A DNA stretch of 64,000 bases from Sinorhizobium kostiense (lineage in GTDB: Bacteria > Pseudomonadota > Alphaproteobacteria > Rhizobiales > Rhizobiaceae), in contig NZ_JAGILA010000005.1 in the NCBI RefSeq assembly GCF_017874595.1, positions 248,001 through 312,000 of the forward strand, read 5' to 3'. Both the position numbers and the translations under genes were made by a program. Numbering within the stretch: the first letter of the stretch is position 1; the number at the start of each line of letters is the position of its first letter. The notes beneath the pieces were generated by a model that was given only the letters and a program-made list of their open reading frames with translations, searched no databases and was not told where the DNA came from. Below, piece by piece: positions 48,428 to 58,302 of this stretch.

Positions 48428-48631
48428 GCTTGCCGTCCCTTTTAAAACGATTGAATGTTGCCCTTCGCATACTCCGCCCGCCTGTCATTGTCGAGCCCGA
48501 AAGGCGCTGCTCCAATCCGTCGCATAACAGCAGACGGCAAAATATTATCGGACCCAACGACATGGGCTTGAGCATGAGCAATTTAACGTTAGTCTCTGCC
48601 GGTAGTCGACCTCTCGAGATGGCAGGATTCC

Positions 48632-49099
48632 ATGGCGAAGGAGATTGAGCGCAAGTTCCTCGTTGCTTCAGACGCCTGGCGGCAACATGCCGATAAGGGC
48701 ATCAGGCTCAGGCAGGCCTATATCGTGACCATGGAGGATCGTTCGGTTCGCGTCCGCATCCACGGCAACAAATGGGCGCGCCTCACCATAAAGATCGGCA
48801 AATCGTCACTCGTTCGCAACGAGTACGAATATGACCTTCCGATGGATGACGCCCGCGAGCTCCTGACCCAGGCGGTAGGCATCGTTATCGAGAAGCGGCG
48901 CTTTCGCGTGCCGCATAAAGGCTTCACCTGGGAGATCGACATTTACGAGGGCGCGCTTGAGGGGCTCGTCGTCGCCGAAGTGGAAATGAAGCGGGAGACA
49001 GACCTGCCTTCCTTGCCGTCCTGGCTCGGGCGCGAGATCACCGGCGACCGACGCTATTCCAACCAGGCGCTTGCCACCTCGGGGCTGCTGGTCGCATAG
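48632..49099 (+). CDS. CYTH-domain protein (inorganic triphosphatase type)
   Basis: A 155-residue CYTH protein starting with the signature EIERKFLV. Further charged beta strands (RVRIHGNKWARLTIK, EYEYDLP, IEKRRFRV, EVEM) line the triphosphate tunnel. Members hydrolyse tripolyphosphate or bind polyphosphate. The CHAD gene begins one base after its stop, so the two domains that are often fused elsewhere are split here. Confidence 0.9.
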   Translation: MAKEIERKFLVASDAWRQHADKGIRLRQAYIVTMEDRSVRVRIHGNKWARLTIKIGKSSLVRNEYEYDLPMDDARELLTQAVGIVIEKRRFRVPHKGFTWEIDIYEGALEGLVVAEVEMKRETDLPSLPSWLGREITGDRRYSNQALATSGLLVA

Positions 49100-49100
49100 C

Positions 49101-50009
49101 ATGACCTACGCCTTCACGCCGGGACGGCCTTTCACCGAAGACTTCCGCGCCATCGCCGCCGAACAGATCGAGCGCGCAGTGGCCGTGCTTAGAGAGCGAC
49201 CGGCCGGCCTGCACGAGGCAATTCACGACGCGCGAAAGAGTTTCAAGCGCCTTCGTGCGCTCTACCGGCTCGTGGCATGCGATGCCGCCCTGTTCCAGAA
49301 ACAGGAAAACGCCCGTATTCGCGACATGGCGCAAAATCTCTCGACCGTCCGTGATGCGGCAGCCCTTGTCGAGAATGCCAAACATCTGCGCGAGCATGCG
49401 GCCAGCAAAGAGCAGCGGGTGGCGCTGGACAAGGTCTGCTCGGCCCTGCTCGCTCGCCGCGACCGCATCGCCGCATGCGATACCGATCTCGACGAAAAAA
49501 TCTGCGTGACGATCGCCGGCTGCGGACAAGCGCATTCGGCGCTTGCACATATCTCCTTCCATGACGGCAGGCGAAAATCCGCTGCTCGACTTGAAAACGG
49601 CTGGCGGCGCGCGCTGGAGCGCGCCGCACGCGCTCGGGCTGCCTGCGGAACCGGCATCGACGCGCGCCTCTTCCACGAATTGCGCAAGCGCGCGCAGGAT
49701 TACCGGATGAATCTCGCGCTGCTGCGGGAGGTATGGCCATCGGCCATGCAGGCGAAACGGGCGGAAACCGGGGAACTGGTGGATGTACTCGGCCATCTGA
49801 ACGACCTGGCCGCCTTGACTTCGCTCATCGACGAAGAACCGGAACTCGCCGGCGACAGCCAAGACCAGACGCATCTTCTTTCCGCGATCATCACCCGTCA
49901 GGAGGAGCTTCGTCAGGAAGCATTGCAACGCGCACAAGCGGTCTTCCTCGATGAGCCCGAGAGGGAAAGCCGGACGGTCGAATTGCTCTGGCTCGAGGCT
50001 GCACGATAG
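49101..50009 (+). CDS. CHAD-domain protein
   Basis: A 302-residue alpha-helical CHAD protein. The conserved histidine motif HDARKSFKRLRALYRL is at residues 36-51, and a second one is HELRKRAQDYR. CHAD domains bind inorganic polyphosphate. The ATG at 49101 is one base after the CYTH stop. They probably act as one unit on polyphosphate. Confidence 0.9.
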   Translation: MTYAFTPGRPFTEDFRAIAAEQIERAVAVLRERPAGLHEAIHDARKSFKRLRALYRLVACDAALFQKQENARIRDMAQNLSTVRDAAALVENAKHLREHAASKEQRVALDKVCSALLARRDRIAACDTDLDEKICVTIAGCGQAHSALAHISFHDGRRKSAARLENGWRRALERAARARAACGTGIDARLFHELRKRAQDYRMNLALLREVWPSAMQAKRAETGELVDVLGHLNDLAALTSLIDEEPELAGDSQDQTHLLSAIITRQEELRQEALQRAQAVFLDEPERESRTVELLWLEAAR

Positions 50010-50122
50010 CTGTGTGACCTCATCGGGCCAGATTGCCCCGGCGTGCCCTCACCCTCATGTGACATTCACACGTGCAATTCGCCGCAATTGCGCGAGGCGC
50101 CCAAAAGCTGTATTTGCCTCCC

Positions 50123-51067
50123 ATGAACGACACGCTTGAGACACCGTGCCCGGAGACGCAAGGCCAGTTTCTGGTGGCCGCGCTCTATCACTTCGTTTCC
50201 TTCCCCCGCTTCGCCGAGTTTCGCGAGCCGCTGCAGCTCGTCTGCAATGAAAACGGGGTGAAAGGCACCCTGCTGCTTGCCCATGAGGGCATCAACGGCA
50301 CGATTGCCGGCAGCGATGAGGGAATTGCGGCGGTGCTCGCCTATCTGCGCGCGCAGCCCGAATTCGGCCGACTGGAGCACAAGGAAAGCCGAGCCTCCTC
50401 CATGCCCTTCCTGCGCATGAAGGTTCGGCTGAAGAAGGAAATCGTCACCATGGGCGTCGAGAATATCGACCCCAACCGTGTCGTCGGCACTTATGTGGAA
50501 CCCAAGGATTGGAACGCGCTGATCTCCGATCCGGGCACGCTCGTTATAGATACCCGCAACGACTACGAAACCGCGATTGGCGTCTTCCGCGGTGCCGTCG
50601 ACCCGAAGACGAAGAGCTTCCGCGAATTTCCCGACTGGGTGCGCAACAACACGGGCCTGCACACCAAGCCGAAGATCGCCATGTACTGCACCGGCGGCAT
50701 TCGCTGCGAGAAGGCGACCGCCTTCATGAAAGAACAGGGCTTCGAGGAGGTTTTCCACCTCAAGGGCGGCATCCTCAAATATCTCGAGGAGGTCCCGCCG
50801 GAGGAAAGCCTCTGGGACGGCGCCTGCTTCGTCTTCGACGAGCGCGTCTCCGTCACCCAGGGGCTTCAGGAGGGCGAGCACACGCTCTGCCATGCTTGCC
50901 GCCAACCTCTGACGCCGGAGGAGTTGCTCTCTCCGTTTCACGAAGAGGGCGTTTCCTGCGTCCATTGCCATGGCGCGCGCACTGACGAAGACCGCGAGCG
51001 CTACCGCGAGCGGCAGCGGCAGATCACGCTGGCGAAAAAGCGCGGCGAGCGGCATCTCGGAAGCTGA
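50123..51067 (+). CDS. trhO: tRNA uridine(34) hydroxylase (rhodanese family)
   Basis: A 314-residue UPF0176/TrhO protein that makes 5-hydroxyuridine at tRNA position 34. The N-terminal ferredoxin-like domain contains [14 protein letters not shown]. The rhodanese loop has Cys189 in [11 protein letters not shown]. The C-terminal LCHACRQPL...CVHCHG could bind zinc. The start at 50123 (MNDTLETP) follows a weak RBS; an upstream in-frame start at 50072 adds unrelated residues. Confidence 0.93.
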   Translation: MNDTLETPCPETQGQFLVAALYHFVSFPRFAEFREPLQLVCNENGVKGTLLLAHEGINGTIAGSDEGIAAVLAYLRAQPEFGRLEHKESRASSMPFLRMKVRLKKEIVTMGVENIDPNRVVGTYVEPKDWNALISDPGTLVIDTRNDYETAIGVFRGAVDPKTKSFREFPDWVRNNTGLHTKPKIAMYCTGGIRCEKATAFMKEQGFEEVFHLKGGILKYLEEVPPEESLWDGACFVFDERVSVTQGLQEGEHTLCHACRQPLTPEELLSPFHEEGVSCVHCHGARTDEDRERYRERQRQITLAKKRGERHLGS

Positions 51068-51202
51068 GCCGACATTTTGCCGCTCGGCTTAGGCTACCCC
51101 TCCTCATACCGCTTCGCGGTCGATCAGTCAGGCAGCGTCTCGCACTCGGCCAGATGAAGCGCGAGCCGGTCCCAATGCGATATGACGCGCGGCGCTCTCG
51201 TG

Positions 51203-52576
51203 TCACGCGGCCTTGTGGTTCCCCTTGGGGAACTGTTCCGCCAGTTCCTTATACCAGTGACCACTCTTCTTGATCGTGCGGACCTGCGTCTCGTAGTCGA
51301 CATGAACAATGCCGAAGCGCATGCGGTAGCCTTCCGCCCATTCGAAATTGTCCATGAGGCTCCAGGCGAAATAGCCCCGCATTGGATAGCCCTTGGCAAT
51401 CAAGTCGGCCGTCACCGAGAGGTGGTCGGCGATATAGTCGAGCCGCGGCTGGTCGTCGACGATGCCGTTTTCGACGCCCATATTGTAACAGGCGCCGTTC
51501 TCGGTGATGTAGCACTCCGGAAGCGCGTAACGGGCGTTGAGCGTCTCGACCAGCGCTCCGAGCGCCGGTGCGTAAACCTCCCAGCCGATATCGGTCTTCG
51601 CGGAGCTGACCGGCTTCGCATTGGTCGTTGCCGGATATTCGGCGTCCGGGGTCGGATCGCTCGAGACCCGCATCGGCGTGTAGTAGTTGAGGCCCCACCA
51701 GTCGAGCGGCTGTGCGATCGTCGCCATGTCGCCGTCTTCGATTTGCGGCATGCGGGAACCGAGCTCCGCAAGGAATCCCTCCGGATATTCGCCTTTGAAC
51801 ACTGGATCGAAGAAGACGCCGTTGTGGAAATCGAAAGCGCGCTCGGCCGCTGCCTTGTCCTCGGCGGTAGTGCTTCCGGGGTAGATCGAGTGGGCATTGA
51901 TGACGATGCCGACCGGCAGGTCCGCCCGTTCCGAGCGGATGGCCTCGACGCCGAGACCGTGCGCAAGATTGGTGAAATGGAGTGCCGCAAGCGCCGCATC
52001 CATGTTGCGCTCGCCCGGCGCATGCACGCCGTAGAGGTGCCCGAGCCAGACGGAGCACCAGGGCTCGTTGAAGGTCGCCACCGCATCCAGCCGATCACCG
52101 ATGCGGGCAATGACCGTCTTGGCATAGCGCTGGTAAGCATAGGCGGTGGTCCGCGCCGTCCAGCCGCCGTCACCCATCAGCGCCAGCGGCAAATCCCAGT
52201 GGTAAAGCGTCGCAAAGGCCTTGATGCCGCGAGCCTTTAGCCCGTCGACGAGCCGGTCGTAGAAGTCGATGCCCCTCTCGTTCACCGGTCCCGTGCCTTC
52301 CGGAATGATGCGGGGCCAGGCGACCGAGAAGCGATAGGCCTCGACGCCCAGGCTCTTGATCAGGTCGAGATCCTGCTCCAGCCGATTGTAATGGTCGCAG
52401 GCGACGTCACCGTTATGGCGCCCGAAAACCCGACCGGGCATGTTGGAAAAGGAGTCCCAGATCGACGGCTTGCGCCCGTCTGCTTTGCTGGCACCTTCGA
52501 TCTGGAAGGAAGCGGTGGCGACGCCGAAGACGAAGTCGCCGGGCAGGCGTTCTGCAAGTTTCCTGGCTTCAATCAT
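51203..52576 (-). CDS. GH1 beta-glucosidase
   Basis: A 457-residue glycoside hydrolase family 1 enzyme. The acid/base residue is Glu171 in TFNEPW and the nucleophile is Glu359 in YITENGA. No signal peptide, so it acts on imported beta-glucosides or related disaccharides in the cytoplasm. It lies at the downstream end of a sugar catabolic block on the minus strand, 168 bases after the oxidoreductase. Confidence 0.93.
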   Translation of the reverse strand: MIEARKLAERLPGDFVFGVATASFQIEGASKADGRKPSIWDSFSNMPGRVFGRHNGDVACDHYNRLEQDLDLIKSLGVEAYRFSVAWPRIIPEGTGPVNERGIDFYDRLVDGLKARGIKAFATLYHWDLPLALMGDGGWTARTTAYAYQRYAKTVIARIGDRLDAVATFNEPWCSVWLGHLYGVHAPGERNMDAALAALHFTNLAHGLGVEAIRSERADLPVGIVINAHSIYPGSTTAEDKAAAERAFDFHNGVFFDPVFKGEYPEGFLAELGSRMPQIEDGDMATIAQPLDWWGLNYYTPMRVSSDPTPDAEYPATTNAKPVSSAKTDIGWEVYAPALGALVETLNARYALPECYITENGACYNMGVENGIVDDQPRLDYIADHLSVTADLIAKGYPMRGYFAWSLMDNFEWAEGYRMRFGIVHVDYETQVRTIKKSGHWYKELAEQFPKGNHKAA

Positions 52577-52744
52577 GCGTTATCATCCCGTCGTCTGGCA
52601 GCGGCACGCTTGGCGCCGCTGCACACCCATGTTTGGACCCTCGGCTACTGCATATCTCCCTAAATTGAAGACGCGCGGGCGCTGTGGTGCGCCGGGGGCA
52701 ATTGTCGACCGCGGCGATCGGGGAGGCCCAACCGCCAGCAGGTC

Positions 52745-53929
52745 TTAGACCTTCACCCAAGCACCGTTGCGCTTGGAGGAGCGCACGCAGGCATCGACGA
52801 AGATCATGCCCTTCATACCGTCGTCGATTGTCGGATAAGTGACGGCGGGGTCGACCTTGTCACCATTGCGCTTGGCATAGATCGCCCGTGCCGCTTCCGA
52901 ATAGATGTTGGCGAACGCTTCGAGATAGCCTTCCGGGTGGCCCGAAGGTATGCGCGAGGCGCGGGCCGCCGCCGGTGACGCGCCGGCGCCGGCGCGTGTC
53001 AGCAGGCGTTTCGGCTCGCCGAATGGCGTGTACCAGAGGTAGTTCGGGTCCTTCTGCGTCCATTCGAGGCCACCCTTGGTGCCATAGACGCGCAGCATCA
53101 GCCCGTTCTCGTTGCCGGGCGCCACCTGGCTGCACCAGAGCATGCCCTTGGCGCGTGCGCCGTCCTTCTCCTTGAAACGCAACATCACATGCGCATTGTC
53201 ATCGAGCTGACGACCGGGAACGAAACTGTCGAGATCGGCCGCAAGTTCGTCCAGTTCCAGTCCAGATACGAAGCAGGCTAGATTGTATGCGTGCGTGCCG
53301 ATATCGCCAGTCGAGCCGCCGGCTCCCGAGCGCGCCGGATCGGTCCGCCACGCGGCCTGTTTCTGGCCGGACTGCTCGATGTTTTCGGTCAGCCAATCCT
53401 GCGGATATTCCATCTGGACAAGGCGGACCGGGCCTAGGTCGCCATTCGCGATCATCTCGCGTGCCTGCCGGACCATTGGGTAGCCGGTGTAGTTGTGCGT
53501 CAGCACGAAAAGCGCATCGCTCTCGTCTGACGCCTGCTTGAGCCTTTTCGCATCGGAGAGCGTAGAGGTTAGCGGCTTGTCGCAAATCACGTGAATGCCG
53601 CGCTTCAGGAACTCCTTGGCCGCGGCATAGTGGACATGATTGGGGGTGACGATCGCCACCGCCTCGATGCCGTCTTTCAGCTTCGCTTCGCGGATCGCCA
53701 TCTGCTTGAAATCAGAATAGACCCGCGACGGATCGAGACCCAATTCGCGGCCCGAGGCTTGCGCCTTTTCCGGCGTCGCAGACAACGCGCCGGCGACGAG
53801 TTCGAAATGGTCGTCGAGTCTCGCGGCGATGCGATGCACGGCGCCGATGAAGGCACCGGAGCCGCCGCCCACCATACCGAGCCGAATCCGCTTCTGACGA
53901 GTTTCCGTACTGCTTCCCTCAATTGCCAT
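52745..53929 (-). CDS. Gfo/Idh/MocA-family oxidoreductase
   Basis: A 394-residue NAD(P)-dependent sugar dehydrogenase. The Rossmann loop is LGMVGGGSGAFIGAVHR and the family signature lysine is in CDKPLT. The substrate is a sugar or polyol, not decided. AGAGGTAG precedes the ATG at 53929; an open frame upstream runs through the repeat region. It is paired with the sugar isomerase/epimerase gene, a usual arrangement for inositol-like or keto-sugar catabolism. Confidence 0.92.
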   Translation of the reverse strand: MAIEGSSTETRQKRIRLGMVGGGSGAFIGAVHRIAARLDDHFELVAGALSATPEKAQASGRELGLDPSRVYSDFKQMAIREAKLKDGIEAVAIVTPNHVHYAAAKEFLKRGIHVICDKPLTSTLSDAKRLKQASDESDALFVLTHNYTGYPMVRQAREMIANGDLGPVRLVQMEYPQDWLTENIEQSGQKQAAWRTDPARSGAGGSTGDIGTHAYNLACFVSGLELDELAADLDSFVPGRQLDDNAHVMLRFKEKDGARAKGMLWCSQVAPGNENGLMLRVYGTKGGLEWTQKDPNYLWYTPFGEPKRLLTRAGAGASPAAARASRIPSGHPEGYLEAFANIYSEAARAIYAKRNGDKVDPAVTYPTIDDGMKGMIFVDACVRSSKRNGAWVKV

Positions 53930-53977
53930 GCGTGCTACCTCTTCTGAAAATAGCTGTTTTGTGAAACTGCCGCCTCT

Positions 53978-54107
53978 GCCCCTCCCCACACAGGGAGGGG
54001 CTTATGTTGTCGCCCACGCTCCACTCATCCTTGACGGTTTCCTGAGCATAAATTTTGCGATTGACGCCGACGGACTCGGAAAGCCCCTCCCCCTGGTGGG
54101 GAGGGGT
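53978..54107. repeat. Two GC-rich hairpins (family A) between the epimerase and oxidoreductase genes
   Basis: GCCCCTCCC/GGGAGGGGC at 53978-54001 and CCCCTCCCC/GGGGAGGGG at 54085-54107. The same units occur at 4253-4309. They fill most of the 190-base gap. Confidence 0.7.
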
Positions 54108-54119
54108 TGGGGGTTCCGC

Positions 54120-55172
54120 TTAGAGCCCCAACATCCGGCGGTTCGCCGCCTCATCTGCGCCGCTGTCGGCGAAATCGTCGAAAGCCTTCTCCGTGACGCG
54201 GATGATATGTGCCTTGACGAATTCCGCGCCCTCGCGCGCGCCGTCTTCCGGATGCTTCAGGCAGCACTCCCACTCGACCACGGCCCAGCCGGAAAAGTCG
54301 TTCGCTGCCATTTTCGAGAACACCGCGCCGAAATCCACCTGACCGTCGCCGAGCGAGCGGAAGCGCCCGGCTCGATTCACCCAGCCCTGGTAGCCGCCAT
54401 AGACACCCTGCCGGCCGGTCGGATTGAACTCCGCATCCTTGACGTGGAACATCCGGATGCGATCCTTGTAGATGTCGATGTTCTCGAGATAGTCGAGGCA
54501 CTGCAGCACGTAGTGCGAGGGATCGTAGAGCATGCAGGCGCGGGCGTGGTTGCCGGTGCGCTCGAGGAACATCTCATACGTGATGCCGTCGTGCAGATCC
54601 TCGCCCGGGTGGATTTCGTAGCAGACGTCGACGCCGCAGTCCTCCGCATGATCGAGGATCGGTGCCCAGCGGCGGGCGAGCTCGTCGAAGGCGGTTTCAA
54701 CGAGACCCGCCGGGCGCTGCGGCCAGGGATAGACGAAAGGCCAGGCGAGCGCGCCGGAGAAGCTCGCCATTGCGTTCAGTCCGAGGTTCTTGGACGCGGT
54801 CAGCGCCAGCTTCACCTGCTCGACCGCCCATTGCTGGCGCGCCTTCGGATTGCCGCGCACCTCGGGTGCGGCGAAACCGTCAAAAGCCTCGTCATAGGCG
54901 GGGTGCACCGCCACCAGTTGCCCCTGCAAATGCGTCGAAAGCTCGGTGATCTCGACGCCGTTGTCGCGTGCCTTGCCGACGATCTCGTCGCAATAGGCTT
55001 TCGATTCGGCCGCTTTCTTCACGTCGAAGAGGCGCCCGTCCCAACTCGGGACCTGCACGCCCTTGTAGCCGCAATCGGCTGCCCATTTGGTGATCGCATC
55101 CCAGGAATTGAACGGCGCCGCATCGCCGGCGAATTGCGCAAGAAAGAGCGCGGGTCCCTTGATGGTCCTCAT
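54120..55172 (-). CDS. Sugar phosphate isomerase/epimerase (AP-endonuclease-2 fold TIM barrel)
   Basis: A 350-residue xylose-isomerase-like TIM barrel protein. Metal-binding residues lie in CYEIHPGEDLHDG, YDPSHYVLQ and FHVKDAEFNPTGRQG. It is probably an isomerase or epimerase acting on a keto-sugar or polyol. The ATG at 55172 follows GGGAGG. Its partner oxidoreductase is next downstream. An exact palindrome lies about 100 bases upstream. Confidence 0.9.
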   Translation of the reverse strand: MRTIKGPALFLAQFAGDAAPFNSWDAITKWAADCGYKGVQVPSWDGRLFDVKKAAESKAYCDEIVGKARDNGVEITELSTHLQGQLVAVHPAYDEAFDGFAAPEVRGNPKARQQWAVEQVKLALTASKNLGLNAMASFSGALAWPFVYPWPQRPAGLVETAFDELARRWAPILDHAEDCGVDVCYEIHPGEDLHDGITYEMFLERTGNHARACMLYDPSHYVLQCLDYLENIDIYKDRIRMFHVKDAEFNPTGRQGVYGGYQGWVNRAGRFRSLGDGQVDFGAVFSKMAANDFSGWAVVEWECCLKHPEDGAREGAEFVKAHIIRVTEKAFDDFADSGADEAANRRMLGL

Positions 55173-55273
55173 GCAAAATTCCTCCCTGTTGATTTTGGTC
55201 GTCTCAGACACCGGCTCCGGCCGAATGATGACCTTTGAGCGCGCTGCTCTACAATCTCGCGTAAACCGAAACA

Positions 55274-55289
55274 CCTGCAACGTTGCAGG
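55274..55289. promoter_or_regulatory. LacI-type operator upstream of the epimerase gene
   Basis: CCTGCAACGTTGCAGG is a perfect 16-base palindrome with a central CG, typical of LacI-family operators. It lies 102 bases upstream of the epimerase ATG. Confidence 0.6.
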
Positions 55290-55327
55290 GACCAGAAGCT
55301 AGCAGATTTTCCACGACGAGCAATAAG

Positions 55328-55366
55328 CTTCCGTCGCCGTCGGAAGGACCTGCCGTCGCCGGCAGG
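55328..55366 (-). terminator. Tandem hairpins after xylA
   Basis: CCTGCCG/CGGCAGG (55349-55366) and CTTCCG/CGGAAG (55328-55346) lie 36 to 74 bases past the xylA stop. There is a weak T-rich tail (CTTATTG) on the minus strand. Confidence 0.6.
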
Positions 55367-55401
55367 AGCGACAATTGCGCCCTGCCGGCGAACAGTGCCT
55401 G

Positions 55402-56712
55402 TCAGACGTAACGATTGACGATGTTTTCCAGAAGCTCCTGCTTGCCGGATTTCGGCTGCGGATTGAGGTCGGCCTTGCGGACCCAAGCCTCGATTTCGTC
55501 GAGCGAGAAGCCGCCCTCGAGCATTTTCCTTGCCTCGGGCACGTTCCAACCGGCGTAACGCTCATCCAGTGGGCTCGAAAGCGCCTTATCCTCAATCATC
55601 TTCGCTGCCGCCTTGAGACCGCGCGCGCAGCAATCAATGCCGCCGATATGGCCGATCAGGAGGTCTTCAGGATCGATCGACTGGCGACGCAGTTTTGCGT
55701 CGAAGTTGGTTCCACCGGTCTTGAAGCCGCCGCCGGACAGCACCTGATAGTAGGCGAGCGTCATCTCCGGGACATTGTTGGGGAACTGGTCCGTATCCCA
55801 GCCGGATTGATAATCGTTGCGGTTCATGTCGATCGAGCCGAAGATGCCGAGCGCATTGGCAAGCGCCAATTCGTGCTCGAAGGAGTGGCCGGCGAGGATC
55901 GCGTGACCCTGCTCGATGTTCACCTTCACCTCGTTCTCGAGGCCGTACTTTTTCAGAAAGCCGTAGACAGTCGCGACATCGAAATCATATTGGTGCTTGG
56001 TCGGCTCCTGCGGCTTCGGCTCGATCAGGATCGTGCCCTTGAAGCCGATTTTGTGCTTGTACTCGACGACGAGGCTGACGAAACGGCCCAGCTGGTCGAG
56101 TTCGCGCTTCAGGTCGGTATTGAGCAGCGTCTCGTAGCCCTCGCGACCGCCCCAGAGCACATAGTTCTCGCCGCCGAGCCTATGAGTCGCATCGATGCAG
56201 GTCTTCACCGTAGCGGCGGCAAAGGCGAAGACATCCGGGTCGGGGTTGGTCGCGGCACCCCCCATGTAGCGCCGGTTCGAGAAGAGATTCGCCGTGCCCC
56301 ACAGCAGCTTGACCCCGGTCTCCGCCTGCTTGAGGGCGAAATAGTCGACGATCTCGTTGAGATTGCTGGTGTTCTCTGCAAAGTTCCGGCCCTCCGGACG
56401 CACGTCGGCATCGTGGAAGCAGTAGAAGGGCACGCCAAGTAGCCGGAAGAATTCGAAGGCGACGTCGGCCTTCAGCTTCGCTGCTTCCATGGTGTCCTTG
56501 AACCAGGGGCGCTCGAAAGTCTGGCCGCCGAAAGGGTCGCCGCCGGGCCAAACGAAGCTGTGCCAGTAGGCGACGGCAAAGCGCAGATGGTCCTCCATGC
56601 GTTTGCCGAGGACGATCTCGTCCGGATTGTAGTGGCGGTAGGCGAGCGGATTGCTGCTTTCCGGCCCTTCATATCTGATCTTGGCGATATCGCCGAAAAA
56701 ATCCGTGCTCAC
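55402..56712 (-). CDS. xylA: Xylose isomerase
   Basis: A 436-residue enzyme that converts D-xylose to D-xylulose (and glucose to fructose). The catalytic His100 and Asp103 lie in [11 protein letters not shown]; the metal ligands are in [15 protein letters not shown] and VNIEQGHA. The GTG start at 56712 has AGGAGA upstream and gives the standard N-terminus. xylB is upstream on the same strand with a 108-base gap that holds an operator-like site. Confidence 0.95.
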   Translation of the reverse strand: MSTDFFGDIAKIRYEGPESSNPLAYRHYNPDEIVLGKRMEDHLRFAVAYWHSFVWPGGDPFGGQTFERPWFKDTMEAAKLKADVAFEFFRLLGVPFYCFHDADVRPEGRNFAENTSNLNEIVDYFALKQAETGVKLLWGTANLFSNRRYMGGAATNPDPDVFAFAAATVKTCIDATHRLGGENYVLWGGREGYETLLNTDLKRELDQLGRFVSLVVEYKHKIGFKGTILIEPKPQEPTKHQYDFDVATVYGFLKKYGLENEVKVNIEQGHAILAGHSFEHELALANALGIFGSIDMNRNDYQSGWDTDQFPNNVPEMTLAYYQVLSGGGFKTGGTNFDAKLRRQSIDPEDLLIGHIGGIDCCARGLKAAAKMIEDKALSSPLDERYAGWNVPEARKMLEGGFSLDEIEAWVRKADLNPQPKSGKQELLENIVNRYV

Positions 56713-56778
56713 GGCTGTCTCCTCTCGTGGACTTCGAACGCCGGCGCCCGTTTGCCGGAACGCGGCGTTTGCTGGGAA

Positions 56779-56792
56779 AGTAATCGTTTTCA
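56779..56792. promoter_or_regulatory. LacI-type operator upstream of xylA
   Basis: On the minus strand TGAAAACGATTACT, close to the LacI/GalR pattern TGNAANCGNTTNCA. It lies 67 bases before the xylA start. Confidence 0.5.
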
Positions 56793-56820
56793 TTGGCTCC
56801 TGCGGCGCATCCGGTGGGGG

Positions 56821-58293
56821 CTAAACGCCTCGGCTTGATTGGATCGTCGCTCCTTTGATCGCGGGATAAAGCCGGCGGTAACGCCGATAGGCCTCCTCAT
56901 AGGCGGGGACCAGCGAGACCTCCGGTTCGATCGTCTCCGCGGTTTCGGGCGCGGTGCAGGTCGCAATTGGATCGGCTCCGGTGGCGGCAATCAGGCCGAG
57001 TCGCGCCGCACCGAAGGCCGCACCGAAATCGCCGTCTGCCGGAAGGTCCACCGGCAAGTTGAGCGCAGTCGCGATCGACTTCAGCCAATAGCGCGACCGT
57101 GAGCCGCCGCCGATCGCGGTGACGCGCGCGAGAGAGGTGCCGGCCGCACTCAACGCCTCTAGGCTGTCGCGGATGGCGAAGGAAACGCCTTCGAGTACCG
57201 CCTGGGTCAACGCCGCGCGGGAACTTTCGTGGCCGAGCCCGGCAAAGACGCCGCGGATCGCCGCGTCGTTATGCGGCGTGCGTTCGCCGGAGAGGTAGGG
57301 AAGAAAAGTCACCGAACCCGGTGAGCTGAGCATATCGCCAAGCTCGCCGGTCAGTTCGGCAGCGCTCCTGTTGGTGATGCCGGAATGCCAGTTGAGAGCG
57401 TCGGTCGCCGAAAGGATGACGCCCATCTGGTGCCAGGTGTTCGGCAGTGCGTGGCAGAAGGCGTGGACGGCGCTTTCCGGATTAGGCAGGTAACGAGCGT
57501 TTGCGGCGAAGAGCACGCCGGAGGTGCCGAGAGAGACGAAGGCCTGTCCTTCCCTGACCGTGCCCATCCCGCAGGCGGATGCCGCATTGTCGCCGGCGCC
57601 ACCGGCGACGACGACATTCGCGCCCATGCCCCAACGGCTCGCGAGTTCTGGTCTGAGCATGCCCGCGCCCTCCGTACCTTCGACGAGGGTCGGCATGTGC
57701 CGCTCCTCCAATCGAGTGGCGGCAAGCAAGCTTTCCGACCATTTGCGGTGGCCCGTATCGAGCCAGGCCGTGCCGGCGGAATCCGACATTTCCGAGATGT
57801 GCTCGCCGGTGAGCCAAAGGCGGAGATAGTCCTTCGGCAACAACACCCAGCGCACCTTCGCGAAGATTTCAGGCTCGTTCTCACGCACCCAGGCGAGCTT
57901 CGGCGCGGTGAAGCCGGGAAAGACGATGTTACCGGTGAGTGCGCGGAACTGCGGATCGCTGTCGAGCGCGGCCGCCTCGCGGAAGCTCCGCGTATCGTTC
58001 CAAAGAATGCACGGACGAAGGACCGCGTCCTGCGCGTCGAGAAGCGTCGCGCCGTGCATCTGCCCGGAAAGGCCGATACCGCGGACGGCCGCAAGCGCTT
58101 GCGGATGGGTCGCACTGAGCGTCCCGACGGCGTCCTCGGTCGCCCTCGTCCAACCGGACGGGTCCTGCTCCGACCAGCCGGGAAGCGGCCGCGACACTTC
58201 GAGAGCCGCCGATGCGGAGCCGATGATGCGTTGCCCCTCGTCGATCAACATCGCCTTGACACCGGACGTGCCGAGATCCAATCCGAGATACAT
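56821..58293 (-). CDS. xylB: Xylulokinase
   Basis: A 490-residue FGGY kinase that phosphorylates D-xylulose to xylulose 5-phosphate. The phosphate loop is LDLGTSGVKAML, and the C-terminal adenosine motif is AIGGGSRSRYWLKSIA. The RBS TTAGGAG overlaps the lacI stop nine bases upstream. Together with xylA it feeds xylose into the pentose phosphate pathway. Confidence 0.95.
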   Translation of the reverse strand: MYLGLDLGTSGVKAMLIDEGQRIIGSASAALEVSRPLPGWSEQDPSGWTRATEDAVGTLSATHPQALAAVRGIGLSGQMHGATLLDAQDAVLRPCILWNDTRSFREAAALDSDPQFRALTGNIVFPGFTAPKLAWVRENEPEIFAKVRWVLLPKDYLRLWLTGEHISEMSDSAGTAWLDTGHRKWSESLLAATRLEERHMPTLVEGTEGAGMLRPELASRWGMGANVVVAGGAGDNAASACGMGTVREGQAFVSLGTSGVLFAANARYLPNPESAVHAFCHALPNTWHQMGVILSATDALNWHSGITNRSAAELTGELGDMLSSPGSVTFLPYLSGERTPHNDAAIRGVFAGLGHESSRAALTQAVLEGVSFAIRDSLEALSAAGTSLARVTAIGGGSRSRYWLKSIATALNLPVDLPADGDFGAAFGAARLGLIAATGADPIATCTAPETAETIEPEVSLVPAYEEAYRRYRRLYPAIKGATIQSSRGV

Positions 58294-58302
58294 GATGTTC
58301 TC

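Noticed and set aside
51124-51202. Remnant of a gene after the GH1 stop
   Set aside because: An open frame continues here on the minus strand, but it is the out-of-frame shadow of the GH1 gene and the short tail cannot be assigned.
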